NCBI RefSeq assembly: GCF_019578655.1
Contig: NC_063261.1
Span: 2,046,001 to 2,110,000 of the forward strand
DNA from: Ricinus communis
Lineage: Eukaryota; Streptophyta; Magnoliopsida; Malpighiales; Euphorbiaceae
Length of the DNA stretch: 64,000 nt
Direction: 5' to 3'
Shown here: positions 49,434-62,222 of the stretch, one piece after another
Position numbering within the stretch: the first letter of the stretch is position 1
Layout of the letters: the number at the start of each line of letters is the position of its first letter
Notes under the pieces: model-generated
What the model was told of the DNA's origin: nothing
The model's input: the letters and a program-made list of their open reading frames with translations, nothing else
The model's database searches: none
Position numbers and translations under genes: made by a program

Positions 49434-49636
49434 ACCCCCAAAGGAATCTACTTAATTAATTTCTTTGAAAATCAAACTAAATAGATATAGAAAAATAATC
49501 TCTTATTTTTGTCTAGCATTAAAATTCTATTTTAAATCATCCCAAATTAAATTAATTAAAATAAAGTAAAATTAAATTAAATAAAAAATCATTATTAGTA
49601 TTACTAATATTATTATTTTTTAATTTTGGTATTACG
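47707..49636 (-). mobile_element. 3' LTR (element oriented on minus strand), about 1930 bp
   Basis: It begins TGTCACGACCCGATCTGTGG and ends GGTATTACG; the expected CA end is mutated to CG. It is collinear with 51324-53225 along its whole length. Adjacent inside the element, CTTAAAGGGGGGAGAA (reverse complement of 49637-49652) is the polypurine tract, which fixes the orientation. A (TA)n run of about 30 bases at 49400-49429 is absent from the other LTR. Confidence 0.88.
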
Positions 49637-51323
49637 TTCTCCCCCCTTTAAGAAAATTTGTCCTTGAATTTTAAAAGAAAAAGGCTCACACTTAAGACTG
49701 AAACTAACGAGAGTAAGAACCTCTCGTCTCCAGCTTGGCTTTCCGGGTACTTTCCTTAATAGAAAAATTCAAGCACAAGACCTTGACCATCAGTAAAACT
49801 CTAGAGCAAAGTTGGCGAACTTGAGAATCCACGATCATGACTGCTGTTCTTTGTAAGTCAAACCTTCACTTACTTCCACATATTGAGGTTGTAACACGTG
49901 CGAAAGATCAAAAATATACTTCCTCAACATGGTTATATGAAATACTGGATTGACCTGTGAGAAATTTAGCGGCAAGTCCAACTTGTATGCCACCTCACCA
50001 ATCTTGCCGATAATTCCAAGGGTTCCACACAATAAGGGCTAATTTGCCTTTCTTACTAAACCGCATCACTTCTTGCATATGAGATGCCTTGGGAATACAT
50101 ACTCTCTAATACAAATCTACACGCGCTCCCACTTCAGGTCCGCATAACTCCTATGCTTTCTGAAAGCTATCTTCAGCCGCTCGCGGGTAAAAAGAAATCT
50201 TCTCGGAAATGATCTGAACTAATTCTGGTCCTACCAAAATTCTATTCGCCAAATTCTTTCTTAATGGCGTATTCCTTACACGTATAGAATATCCTTAACA
50301 TCCATATCATATCATCCATATGGTTGCAATAACTGATACAAGACCATTTGGGTATTGAAATCATATCATCCTAGAACATAATTCCTCCTCGATTAAAATT
50401 TTAAAAAGTCTCATTTGTTCCTCTACAGTCCAAAATGGAACATGATGAGTCACAGATCCATTCTCATAGTAACTAAGCTTGTCATCCAAAGAGCCCCAAG
50501 CTAACACAACTTACTTTGAAATATTTACTTATTTATTTACTTATAACCATTATTAATAAAAAAAAAATATTATCTTGAAAAACACCTTTATAAAATCGTA
50601 AAATCTCTAGTCATTTTCTTTTTATAAAATTCTATAATATTGCGCACTAGGGTGATGATACCCTTCATCACTAAAGGATTGCAATGCAATGATGTATGAT
50701 GCATGTCCTGAAAATGAGTTATGGTGCAGACTCGATTTTTTATATGCATGCCTAATGATGAATGCCATAATGAGTTTCCTTGCAGGACTGGACGCAATAT
50801 TGTATTTTAAAACACTTTTGTTCTACTTAGAAAATAAGTAGTGTTCGCTTAAGCTTCTTTGGATTTCGAGCGCCCGAAAGATACACACCAACCACTATTC
50901 TTATTCTTCTTACAATCATAAAACTCAACCTTAACCTCTACTCGGCATTCTAAGTACTGAGGTCGACTTTACCCATTAAGACGATACTTGATGCGATGAC
51001 GAGGCAGTTCATGGCACGACTACAACTACACTCTGCACCAACCTTAAACTGTACTGCCCATCGCCGAAACAACAATCGAAGCACCTAAGGCCGGTTTACA
51101 CTAATCACTTGGAGAAACGGCAATGAGTCTACCGTGCTCCTGATCTTGCTATTACTATAGCACTGAATCTCAATACATAATCAAAGATAAGCTCATAAGA
51201 AAGAGAAATGGTAGACTCTTTAATAGTAAACACTGAGGCTGGAGTCAACGGAAATAAACAAAGATAGACTTGATCATAGCTCCGCAGTACCAAGAATCCT
51301 AACCTAGGCTCTGATATCAACTT
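49637..51323 (-). mobile_element. Deleted internal region of a Ty3/gypsy element (integrase C-terminus only)
   Basis: Only about 1.7 kb remains between the LTRs. On the minus strand, 50270-49835 encodes a broken integrase C-terminal region: GPELVQIISEKI, a KGVMRF-type segment seen as QEVMRFSKKGKLA, then IGEVAYKLDLPLNFSQVNPVFHITMLRKY-type residues, with stops and frame changes. Gag, protease and reverse transcriptase are missing. Next to the 5' LTR, TTGATATCAGAGCCTAGGTT (reverse complement of 51302-51321) fits a primer-binding site for initiator tRNA-Met. Confidence 0.82.
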
Positions 51324-53225
51324 TGTCACGGCCTGATCTGTGGGCTCGTGATCGGCACTAGGGAATGGGTAGACGTAAGGCCACTGAATTCCGTAGTAAG
51401 CCTGACTATTCACTAACTCAATCAAGGTATAATTCAATTTCTAACCATTATAATACTAATTCATCACCAACTTTTAATCACCCAAATATTATACCTTTAA
51501 TTCGGTCTGCCAGCATAATTAGGCACAACCTGAATTTATATGAAATTATAAAATGATAAGTCTGAAATTTCTACTGCGAAGATTCTAGAATTTTAAAAGT
51601 CAAACATACCAAAAATCAATTACATTAACCCGAAGATGAAGGAGTGGGGCTGCTAGAGGAAAAGAACTGCAGAAAAACTAACAACACTTGGAAAACAGTT
51701 AAATTGAGAGTGTCAGTCTCGAAAGTGAGTTAAAATTTATATCCAAAAATAATACAATTATTTCGATAAAATATTTATTTAATTAAAATAAAATACTAAG
51801 TCATGCAAAAATACGTGTCATGCCATGCTTATATAAAATAAATTTTACATACTATGGGACGAGTACCTCAGCAGAACCCTAACTTCCAATACTAACAGTC
51901 TTAGCCTTTCGGCTCTCTCACTCTAATAAGACTGGTGCCCAGAGAATGGAGCTCGACCAGGGATTTTAAGTTCAGTCTGATCACTTGATTTCCAATAAAG
52001 CCGGCGCCTAGAGAGCAACGCTCGACCAGGGACCTTTACTCCGGCAAACATACTCTACACAGCCCAGAGAGTTGAACTCGACCAGGGCAAGTCCCAAATT
52101 TACCTTTTACTACCTGTCTCAAATTCACACCGGGACGGACGCGGTCCTGATGCAACCTATCAGGTGGCAAGTTCTACTGCAGCCTCATCTCGAGTCATCA
52201 TGCAAATATAATATCAATGATGTAGAAACTCATATACGAATAGTAAATAAATGAATAATTCAAATCTATAAATCAATTAATCAGGATTACTATTTAAGAT
52301 CTTTGCAAGACACATGTATAGTAGATATATGATTTTAACTCACAGTTCCTTGCTCTGCTCCTAAGCCTCGGGTAGAGCGAGTTGAAATGATGGATTATCT
52401 ATTTATGGGAATAATTCGATCAATAGGAGTGAAGAATTTATTAAATAACCCTAGGCCTAGACTCCTAGAACTGATTGTCTAAGAATTTCGATTCGAAAAT
52501 TCTACTGAAAATTCGGCAGAACTTCCCCTAGAATACAGACGTTTACCCCCAGTATAACGGGTCCAGGACCTACCAGAAACACCTCAAATTTTCAACAATT
52601 AATTAATGGGAATCGGGGCACCAAAATTACATTATTAAAAATAGAGAATTACTTATTTACCCTTGCTTTTAAAGGTGAAATTACTAAAATGCTATTACCG
52701 ACATATTTAATTACAAAAATACCAACCATGAAAATTTTCATTTAAACCCCATATTAAAGAAATTATACTTTTAGTCCTTATTTCAAAATTAATTGTCAAA
52801 TTGATCCTAACACTTAATTAACTTAAATAGTCAATTTGCTAACTATTTTCCAATTTAAACCAACACCATTTGCTAATTAAAATTTGACATTCTCCAATAA
52901 ATTCTTTTATAAAAATACTATCTACTAATTCTTTCATACCTTTCAAATATAATATTTAATTCATATATTCATATTGGGAGAAAATTAAGTGACCTATATA
53001 TATAAAAAAAAATAATTTATCCCCTAAGAAATCTACGTAATTAATTTCTTTGAAAATCAAACTAATTAAATATAGAAAAACCCCTGTTTGTTTTTAGCAT
53101 TAAAATTCTATTTCAAATCATCCTAATTAAATTAATTAAAATTAAATTAAATTAAATTAAATAAAAACTCATTATTAGTTATTACTAATATTATTATTAT
53201 TATTAAAAAAAATTCGGGTATTACA
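51324..53225 (-). mobile_element. 5' LTR (element oriented on minus strand), about 1902 bp
   Basis: It begins TGTCACGGCCTGATCTGTGG and ends GGTATTACA, a complete TG...CA pair of termini. It pairs with 47707-49636. The two LTRs differ by many substitutions and small indels, so the insertion is not recent. Confidence 0.88.
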
Positions 53226-53230
53226 GTAAG
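53226..53230. repeat. Target site duplication, right copy (GTAAG)
   Basis: Identical to 47702-47706 and directly adjacent to the TTACA terminus of the LTR. Confidence 0.9.
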
Positions 53231-55000
53231 GCTTTTCAACCTAATTGGAAACACGCTAACTAGTTAGTAAGACTAGCGAGGCGGTGGGAGTCACCACCCG
53301 GGTAATCACCAAAACACTTTTACTAATAAGTGGCGTCCTTCAGATTCCATAGGGAAGTTTACGCCATAAATCCATAAATGGATCCAGAAATTAACTTTTT
53401 TATTTATGTATATTAATATTTAATTTTAGTATTTATTAAATTATTTTCTATAAACATAAGAAGTTGTTAATCTAACTTACTAATTAATTATGTATATAGC
53501 CCACTTACTCTAGCTAAATTACAAGTTATGCTTTTAATTTCCAACCTTTAAGCCTAATAGACTACTTATTGTGATGAAGCCTGTTTTGTGTGAACTTATT
53601 TCTAACATAGCCTAATCCTTACTAAAATGTGGCAAAGCCCTTAAGTTTACTTCAATTTTAGATTTTAAGCCTAACTAATGTTGAATAGTCTAATGAACTA
53701 CATATTAGGTCCATTTTAACCTAAAGTATATGTCTATTTTTTAATTAGGCGGACATATATAATTATTTATTATACATCAAGCTTTGAAATAAATAAAAAT
53801 AAAAAGCATAGATATAAATCTAGCTATTACAACCCAAATTACAACTAAAATTACAAAGAAAAAGCCTTAAAATCTATACAGTACACAAAATCGATGAAAG
53901 TACATCAAAAACTCGCAAAAAGGTGTAGAGTGACATAGAGTCGATCGGCTCAATGCAAAGCAAATTGGCTTTACATTGAGCGATCGACTTTGGGGATCCA
54001 AGCTGACTTTTTCGACTTCTATTATATTCCTCGTGTCCGGGAGCCAATTTTAATATGTACAGAGAGTAAAAATTAATTAGATATAAAAGAAATAAAATAA
54101 AAATAAAATAAAAATAGCAAATAACAATAAATTGAGCCAGAAACCCTAAAAGCTTACAAACCCTAAAAACTGAACATACAGTAAAAAAGACGGTAGATTA
54201 ATCATAATCCTAATAAGCTAATTTAATTATAAAATCATAATGAAAATAAAAATCTAATTATATAATCCTAAACTTGTGGTTAATCAGATTCTAAAATCTT
54301 AATGCTGGCATATTATCAGACTTTAGAACCCTAATGTTCTTATTATCAAATTCCAAAACCCAATAAATCAATAACATACAAATTCATAAAAAATCCTAAC
54401 TAATCATGTTAATCATAAAAATAAAATAATAAATTAATCCTAATCATGTTTCTAAGAAAAATATAAAAAATTTAAAAAAGTAAGGAAACCATAAAAAAAA
54501 TATAAAAAAGTAAAGAAACCAGTTTAGAGTAATGTTGATGGATGCATGTTAGGGAACTCTCAGGTTGTCACCGTACTTAATGGTTATGCGAGTCTCAAGT
54601 GATGAAGAAGCAGTTGAATCGAAGATTGGTTGGAAATTTAGTGTTGGATGTGGTATTGAAAAAGCTTCTATCGACTTCAAAAGGGGGTTTCCAAAAAATC
54701 AGTTCTTTTTTTAGTGGCCTTCTTTCACAGTGACTTCAACCCTTCTGTCTAATAATGAATGTAAGTTTTTTATTTCATTTTTTATTTTAGTTTCTATAAT
54801 TTTTCTCTATGGTTGTTCACTCTAGTTTTTCTCTCTCTCTCTTGTTGTGGTCATCTCTTGTTTTCTCTTCTGTTCTAATCTTAGATAACTCTTTATATTT
54901 ATAGAGGTGGGCTTTCAAAGAAAACCCTAAAGAAACTGATAATCTTAGATTTCTCAAAGAATAAGTTGCTAAATATCCAAATTAGTTGGTCCATATTAAT
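53231..55000 (-). mobile_element. Tat/Ogre-like LTR copy E, right part
   Basis: It continues the leader broken at 47706 (GCTTTTCAACCTAATTGGAA, ACACGCTAACTAGTTAG), with a mutated primer-site motif GGAGTCACCA at 53287-53296. The LTR body is collinear with copy A, including AGTCGATCGGCTCAATG hairpin sequence near 53940 and the downstream GTTGATGGATGCATG / CTCTCAGGTTGTCACCGTA block, which has its counterpart at about 24470-24520. The outer end is not fixed. Confidence 0.65.
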
Positions 55001-57638
55001 TATTTTCTTAACAAATTTAACCCAAAAATTTGCTTGGCCTATTTTTATTAGTTAGTACCACATACCTAAAAATAAGCGGGAAATTCTTTTTATGCTCCCT
55101 TTTTCTTTTATTTCTTTTAAAAAGAAATTTTATTTGTACAGTTTATTTTAACTGTATTATAGTATCTTTTTGATATTTCATTAGTATCCTTAAATATATA
55201 TTTAAATTTTATTTTAATTATATTTTTATAAATTTTAAACAGTATTTGGTATATTATGATATATTTTTTATAACACATATCTTCATGTCATCAAAACACA
55301 CTATTTTTTATAAAAAAATATAAAATATTATTCAATTTATAAATATTAAATATAAAGATACAAAATAAAAACAATAAATCTATGTCATTTGACTGATTTT
55401 ACAATAAAACAAGTTAAAATCATATCCTATTAGTATCTTACATGTATACTTTTAGTATCTTCTTATAGAATAAATTCTAAAAAGTAAATTTACAATAATA
55501 CAAATTAAAATAAATAAACTTTTGATATTTTTTAAAAATTCACAATAATTCACAATAAATAAACTTTGGCTACATATTTATTCAAAATTAACGATTTAGT
55601 TTCTGAATTTTGATGACTATTATCATTAGTTGTGCTTATAAAAATATGTAATTTCTATAAATTTACATTTAAAAATCTTATTTTCTTAGGATCACAAATT
55701 ATATTGCAAGTTAGTATTTGATTTGATTTATTTTAACGTTATAAGAACTTAAATTCTGTAAGAATCATATGTATTTAATCAACAATAGTCATGAAGTTAA
55801 AAGATACGGGTACAAACTGATTAATTAGCCTTGAACATTCTATGCTAAATAATCCATCTTAATATTTTTATCATATATATGCTAAATAAAATAATATACA
55901 TGTTTTTGTACTTATATTTTATATTTTCAAGCATTAGATTATAAGTTATGGATTCAATTTAAGTAACTAATTTTGGACTTATTAAATTATACTTGAACTT
56001 ATGAATAATCAAATTAAATAGGATAAAAGTAGTATATCTCATTTCCAAAATAAATTATAATAGAGTATAAATTTATTCAAATAGTTATTCTTATGTATTT
56101 TATAATTATGGAAATTTAATTTTTTTTATTTTTGTAAACATGGCAAAAACATTTTATTTTATGAAATATAATATAATATTAAAGAGTTGCTAAAAAATGT
56201 ATAATATTAAAGAGATATGTGAAGCTGAGTAAATAAGTGTTGTCAAAGATTTGACCTACGAATCTTACTAAAAGTAATATAGGATAATTATTATTTTTTA
56301 AATATTTTTATGTGTTATAAATGAAAATAAAAAGGCAGTTTAGATTGGATATAATGTATTTGCATGGCCAAAATCTTTGTTTGAATTTAAGGCATGTAAA
56401 CTCCTATTAATAGTTAATTCCAGTTTAAATTTAAGGTATGCCCACTTCTGTTAATAGTTAATTTTAGTTTTGGCTTAGTTAATTGACTCATTCATAAAGT
56501 TCTATATATTTATTCTCTTTTTGTCAAATTGGAGAAGACTTATAATTTTATCTTTGTAACAGAGACATTGATAAGACTAAAGCAGAAAAATCTGAATATT
56601 AATGAGAGGAAATGCTTGAATTTTAAGTGAATAACCGAATGTTTATTTGTGTAGTCGGAGAGAGAATGCTTGAAAGGTAAAGTAAATAAGTATGAACCTT
56701 TTCATGATTTGTTACAATACGGTCATGGTGATTTTGTATTATACATAGAATTAATGGTGATTTTATATAATCAAAGGTAATGGTAATAGTGACTATAATA
56801 TGTTAGGAAATTTTTTAGTGGCTTATATTGCATATTTTAATTAAAATTATTTTATTTATTAAAATAATTCGGTGTTTACAAATTGCATATAGAAATTTGA
56901 TATTTATGCACTAGATGAGCAAGATATATTTCAATATGAACAATTTTATAATGGTAGGAGAAAATCATATTTATATCCTAGAATTTAAATTCAGATCACT
57001 ATAGTGATTTATTGTACAGTTTATTATTAAACTAATTGTTTAATTATATTAAATCATAGCATTTATATATATATAAATGTGCGTGTGTGTATGTGAGAGG
57101 TAATGAATATTTGAGGCAATAAAGTCAGTTCAATCCTTAAGAGAGTTTAATGCTTAAAATTAATTAATTATTTATATGCAGGTTTGGGGATATATTGGTT
57201 TAATTTTTTTATTTAATTTGCATATAAAGATAGAATGATATTATCCACTTTGAATTAATGGGCATTAATTATACAATAAAAAGTGATGGGTGCTTGAAAA
57301 TATTTAATCAAATAAAAGGTCATAAACATTAGATTGGTCGATCATAATTAAAATTCATATGAGTAAGAACTAAAACTTTAGGAATGATTCGACAAATAAG
57401 CAAAACATGGATTTAAAAATAAGATAACAAAAAGATACATGTCTTGTAACATGTGGTTAAGATTAATGTGTTGTTATGATCTGAAGGTTGATATTAAAAG
57501 CTAGATTTTGCATTTATATGACTTCTTAAGTTGATAATTCAAAAAAGTTGTAGTTACATGATTATATAAAAATAGATATATTTTTATTAATTTTGTAAGA
57601 TGACTTTCAATTGAAATTGTGATTTTTGAAATTAATTA
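55001..57638. other. AT-rich intergenic DNA, no gene seen
   Basis: Very AT-rich on both strands with frequent stops in all frames. A partial repeat of TTAATAGTTAATT(C/T)(C/T)AGTTT occurs at about 56405-56475. Nothing else recognised. Confidence 0.6.
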
Positions 57639-58471
57639 AGTGGAATGCCTTAGTTAATTAAGTAAAGAACATCTATTAATTTGCACGTGTTAATTTAAAT
57701 TTAAATGAATCGATATAAGTAAGTAATAAATTAAATTAAGATTAATATTTGATAGTACTTATTATATTAAAATGACCTGAGTCGTTCTGAGTATTTAGTG
57801 GAATGTCTTATATTCATTATACCAAAGTTCTTAGTCAATTAAGTAAAGAACATCTGTCGATTTGCACATGTTAGCTTAAATTTAGTTGAATTGATATGAG
57901 TAAGTAATAGATTAAATTAAGATTAATATTTAGTAGTACTTATTATATTAAAATAATTGATCCGTAAAGTACTTAATGGAATGCCTTAAATTATTATACT
58001 AAAGTGCTTAGTTAATTAAGTAAAGAACATTCATGGATTTTCACGTGTTAACTTAAATTTAGGTGAATCGATATGAGTAGCATTATATTAAAATAAAATT
58101 AATATTTGGTAGTACTTATTATATTAAAATGACATGAGCCGTTTTAAGTATTTAGTGGAATGCCTTAAATTCGTTATACTAAAATTGTTAGTTAATTAAG
58201 TAAAGAACATCCATTGATTTGCACTTGTTAACTTAAATTTAGGTGAATCAATATGAGTAAGCATTATATTAAATGAAGATTAACATTTGATAGTATTTAT
58301 TATATTAAAATAACCTGAGCTGTTATAAATACTCAATAGAATGCCTTAAACTTAAAGTCCTTAGTTAATAAAGTAAATAACATTCATTGATTTGCACATG
58401 TTAGTTTAAATCTAGTTGAATCGATATGAGTAAGTAATAGATTAAATTAAGATTAATATTTGGTAGTATCC
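57639..58471. repeat. Satellite-like tandem array, ~178-bp unit, about 4.6 copies
   Basis: The landmark AGTAAAGAACAT recurs at 57661, 57842, 58019 and 58199, and as AGTAAATAACAT at 58372, giving spacings of 181, 177, 180 and 173 bases. Each unit also carries GATTTGCAC(A/G)TGTTA, ATGAGTAAG(T/C) and TTGGTAGTACTTATTATATT-type phrases. The units are diverged from one another. Confidence 0.9.
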
Positions 58472-59100
58472 TACATCAACTTGAAATTGGACTTTTAATA
58501 ATTACCAAAGGAATTTGAAAGATTATCTTAAATTTCCCAATATGTACACAATTAAAAGCTATTGTTGTTCTGTGTTTATGTCACTATTACAGGGGTTTAA
58601 TTGAAGAAATATCAAGCTGGGCTTGTTGAAAAAATATCAACTTTGAATACTTCTAATATGACTAGCAAAAAAAGAAAAAAATAGAATTAAACAAGAAGAA
58701 TATAAAAAGAAGAAAATAAAATAAAAAGAACAGAAAAAGAAGAACACTAAAACAAAAATAGAAAAGAAAAAGAAGAAAAGATCAATAAAAAACTAAAGGA
58801 AGAAAAAGCTATCTTAAAAAAAAGAAAAGGCGACGTATACCGTAGATTACAAGCTTTCTCTTTTGCTTTTAATTTTTTAATAAAAACTCTTTTTAAATGA
58901 AAATTTTTAAATATCTACTATAAAAATGCTTACGTGACAACTAAAATTATTAATAAAAAAGAAAAAGCTTAGTCAGTAAAAATACATTTGGTAACTCATC
59001 ACTTTATCAAGACGCATTGTTTTATTAACGATTTAAAATTAAAACAACAAATAAAAGAAGCAAAATTCTAGAATCTGGATGTTGTCTTCTTTCTCATCTC
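58472..59100. other. Intergenic, includes A/G-rich tract
   Basis: 58660-58830 is a purine-rich tract made of AAAGAAGAAAATA-type words. No gene recognised. Confidence 0.6.
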
Positions 59101-59789
59101 CTCAAATTGGATTTGTGGTTTTGATAGCATAAAAAGAACACAAAACTCTCATCCATCATTTACAAGTTATAAAGGCGGAAATAAGAAGCCCATCCTCTTT
59201 AGACACTTCTTCTTAAGCCACATGTGCCCTCTCATGTTGTTAGGTCGCCATCACAGCGGCATGAAATCCTTGCGTTGTTTCTAGAGCAACAAGGATCACG
59301 TTATGCTACAAAAAAAAGGAAAGAAGGGATCGATTTGTTTTTTTTTTTCCATTCCTTATTGTTTGTGAAGTTAAGCCGATTGTTTGTTTTCCAAAAACAT
59401 ATTATTCCTCAAATTGAACTGTCAGTTTCTTGGAAAAGATTTTATAACTGCCAAAGTTCATCTATTATTCTACTACCTTCTTCTTAAACCAATTGTTATC
59501 TTGTCTCATGATACTACTTGGCTTGCTTTCAACTAGTGTGTACAATTAGTCTTTCAATTATTTTCTCTTTGCATTAATTTTACTATACTCTTTTTTGGGG
59601 TTTCTTTGTAACTTAGTTCTAGTATTCTCAAGATCTAAAATTTTATAAATAGAGTTCTGTTATGCAAGGAAAACATTTGTATGATTTTATTTTCTTTGGA
59701 TGCATTATTAGATTCTTTTTTTATATTTTTTTCTCTGTAATTTGGGAATTTAGTTGTAAAGCTATGATTTTGATTTAATTTTATAGAAA

Positions 59790-60068
59790 ATGAAGATTGA
59801 GATAGGCATGGGAGAAGGTGCAGCATGGAATCATGAAAATAGGGCTATGGTTGCTACTGTTTTAGGTACAAAAGCCTTTGAATACTTGGTATCAATCTCA
59901 ATCTCAAATGGGGATCTTTTTATGGCTATAGGTAGGGATGAAATTTTGCAAAATAAGCTATCGGATCTAGTAGACTGCCTAATGCCAAGAGAAAGTGTTG
60001 AGGTTGCCTTCCCATTTTCAGAACCGGGGCCAACAACAGGTTGTGGTTCTGGAAAATATGAGAGATAG
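59790..60068 (+). pseudogene. Truncated bHLH transcription factor fragment (JAM/bHLH13-type N-terminus)
   Basis: The ATG at 59790 opens a frame whose first about 65 residues match the start of clade IIId bHLH repressors of jasmonate responses: MKIEIGMGEGAAWN, MVATVLGTKAFEYL and LQNKLSDLV. At about 59975, where those proteins continue into the bHLH-MYC N domain, a one-base loss shifts the frame (CCTAATGCC remains recognisable in the shifted frame) and similarity stops. The MYC_N, bHLH and C-terminal domains are absent. Just before the ATG, TTTGATTTAATTTTATAG|AAA looks like a splice acceptor, so a 5'-UTR intron may have been carried along; the copy is then genomic, not a retrocopy. A second, unidentified frame follows in another phase. 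Confidence 0.6.
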
Positions 60069-60124
60069 CCATGCGGTGATAGAAACGAGCAGTGCCGCCA
60101 TTAACTATGATAGACACATGTGAA
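59984..60124 (+). other. Unidentified open frame following the bHLH fragment
   Basis: In a different phase from the bHLH fragment, a stop-free stretch reads CQEKVLRLPSHFQNRGQQQ and continues through VVVLENMRDSHAVIETSSA to a stop at about 60122. It is not recognised. The composition looks protein-like, but with about 45 codons it may be chance. Confidence 0.25.
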
Positions 60125-61655
60125 TGCCACATAAATACTCTTACTGTAAAAACTCAAAAGATCTCACCATAATGTATTTTTGTTAAAAAAAATGAAAAAA
60201 TTATCTGATTTTGTAAATTCTGAAAAATTGGGTAATTTTATTAAAAGAGCGAAAAATCAGAAATTAATTAGTAATTAGACCTAAATCAAATCATATTATA
60301 TTTTCAGATAATAAAAGATAATATCTATATTTATAAAGATAAATTTTTCATTTAAATAGAAAAATTACAAAAATAAATAAGATAATATAAATAAATACTA
60401 TAAGTGTCACAATAAAAAATGCTAGTATCATTCTAAATAATTATTAATTTTATTTTAAATGTTTATGATGATAGGTTAAAAAATACATAGTGTTGCTCAG
60501 TGTTTTATAAAGATTATTTTTAGAAAAATTAATAAAAATATAATGGTCACAGTATAATGATGTTGGTAGTGAGAACGATATGTTATTTTATTAGAATTAG
60601 ATACTTTTTGGAAAAAAATTTATCATTTTATCTATTTCATTTGTTAAATTAATAATATGTATTTCAAAGTTTCAGATTGATAATAACTATTAACCTACTA
60701 TATACATTTAATTATAAATATTTATTAAATTTATGTATTTATTATAGTTTTAAAGTTTAAATATTTAATTATCAAATTTTAATAAATTGATATACTATTT
60801 TTTTAATTATTTAGCTTTTTTATATTAAATGATTGATTTTATAATTAAATATTAATAATTATTTATTTCACAGATTAAGTTATAGCTATTTTTATAATTA
60901 TTACTTTGGCAATCAAGTTAGAGGTGACATCTATCATTATTGTATCTTGATTCTTCGGTGATGGTGAGATCAACCATCAGTAGTGTTAAATTTTCTTGAA
61001 AGGTTTGTCTAATGGTGTAAGACATTAGGAATTTTTCTTTTGACTTTATGGAGATTTAATTTTGCTTTGTGTATAGTATTGTAAACTGGATAACATTTTC
61101 AATTAAATCTATATATAATATTGTTTTCTCACACCCATATTATGAATTCTAAACTATCTTTTTTAATTATTAAAAAATTAATTATTTTATTATTCTTTAC
61201 TATTTTATATAAAAGTAATATATTATAATTTTAATATCTTAATTATGATGCATAATTATTGTTCTATCTTTTTGAATTATTTTTATAATTTTCACTTTAA
61301 ATAAAAAAATTTAAGTATTGTATTACGACATAAAACAATTTAATTATAAATTTTAATTATCTTATAAGAATTATTTTCTTTCAAATTAATTTTTATGATT
61401 TCGAGTTTTAATTATTTTTTTATTTTCATAATAAAATAATTATCTTATTAATTATTTTTTCTTTTAAATCATCACATTTGTACTCATTTATACCATGCAT
61501 TTCTCTTTTTATTCTATTTTACATATATTTCATTGAAATTATTTTGACATAGTTTAGTTTCAAGTAAAAGAGTTTTGTTAATAGAATTAACTTTTAGGTT
61601 AATAAATAAATTATCTATTTATTAAAAAATAATTGCTAAATTAGATTTCATGCAA

Positions 61656-61660
<5 letters not shown>

Positions 61661-61732
<72 letters not shown>
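61661..61732. repeat. (TA)n microsatellite, about 36 units
   Basis: Uninterrupted TA dinucleotides; the length is likely polymorphic. Confidence 0.95.
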
Positions 61733-61738
<6 letters not shown>

Positions 61739-62195
61739 CAATATTTTAATATTGTTCTAATCTATAATTTAGTAAATTAAAAAGTAATATAAAATATTTT
61801 TACTTTTATATATGTAAAGTGAGAAAATATTATTAAATTATATACTTAAAATATATAAAATATTTAATCCATAAAAAGATATTAAAAAATAAATAAAGTA
61901 ATCAGATATTAAATCAAGTTATAATAAAATAATTTAATTTGATTCAAATTATACTATTAAAATGTTTAATTTATTTAATTTTATGAGATATTCCTATTTA
62001 TTTAATTTCATGTAATATTATGATTATAGTAAAAAAATTAAAGAATTCAAACTGGAAAAAAATTATTAAATTATGTAAAAGAGAAAATAAACTTTCTTAA
62101 TGAATGAATTTATAGTCATCAAAATTAGTAAGTATATAAAGTATTTAAAAGATATAATATGTTTATATATCTAATAAAAGATTCAATAAAACAAT

Positions 62196-62222
62196 TTATA
62201 TATATATATATATATATATATA
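62196..62222. repeat. (TA)n microsatellite
   Basis: About 13 TA units. Confidence 0.9.

Noticed and set aside
59224..59487. 87-codon plus-strand frame upstream of the bHLH fragment
   Set aside because: No domain, low-complexity Phe/Ser end; more likely 5'-UTR or flanking sequence of the captured fragment.
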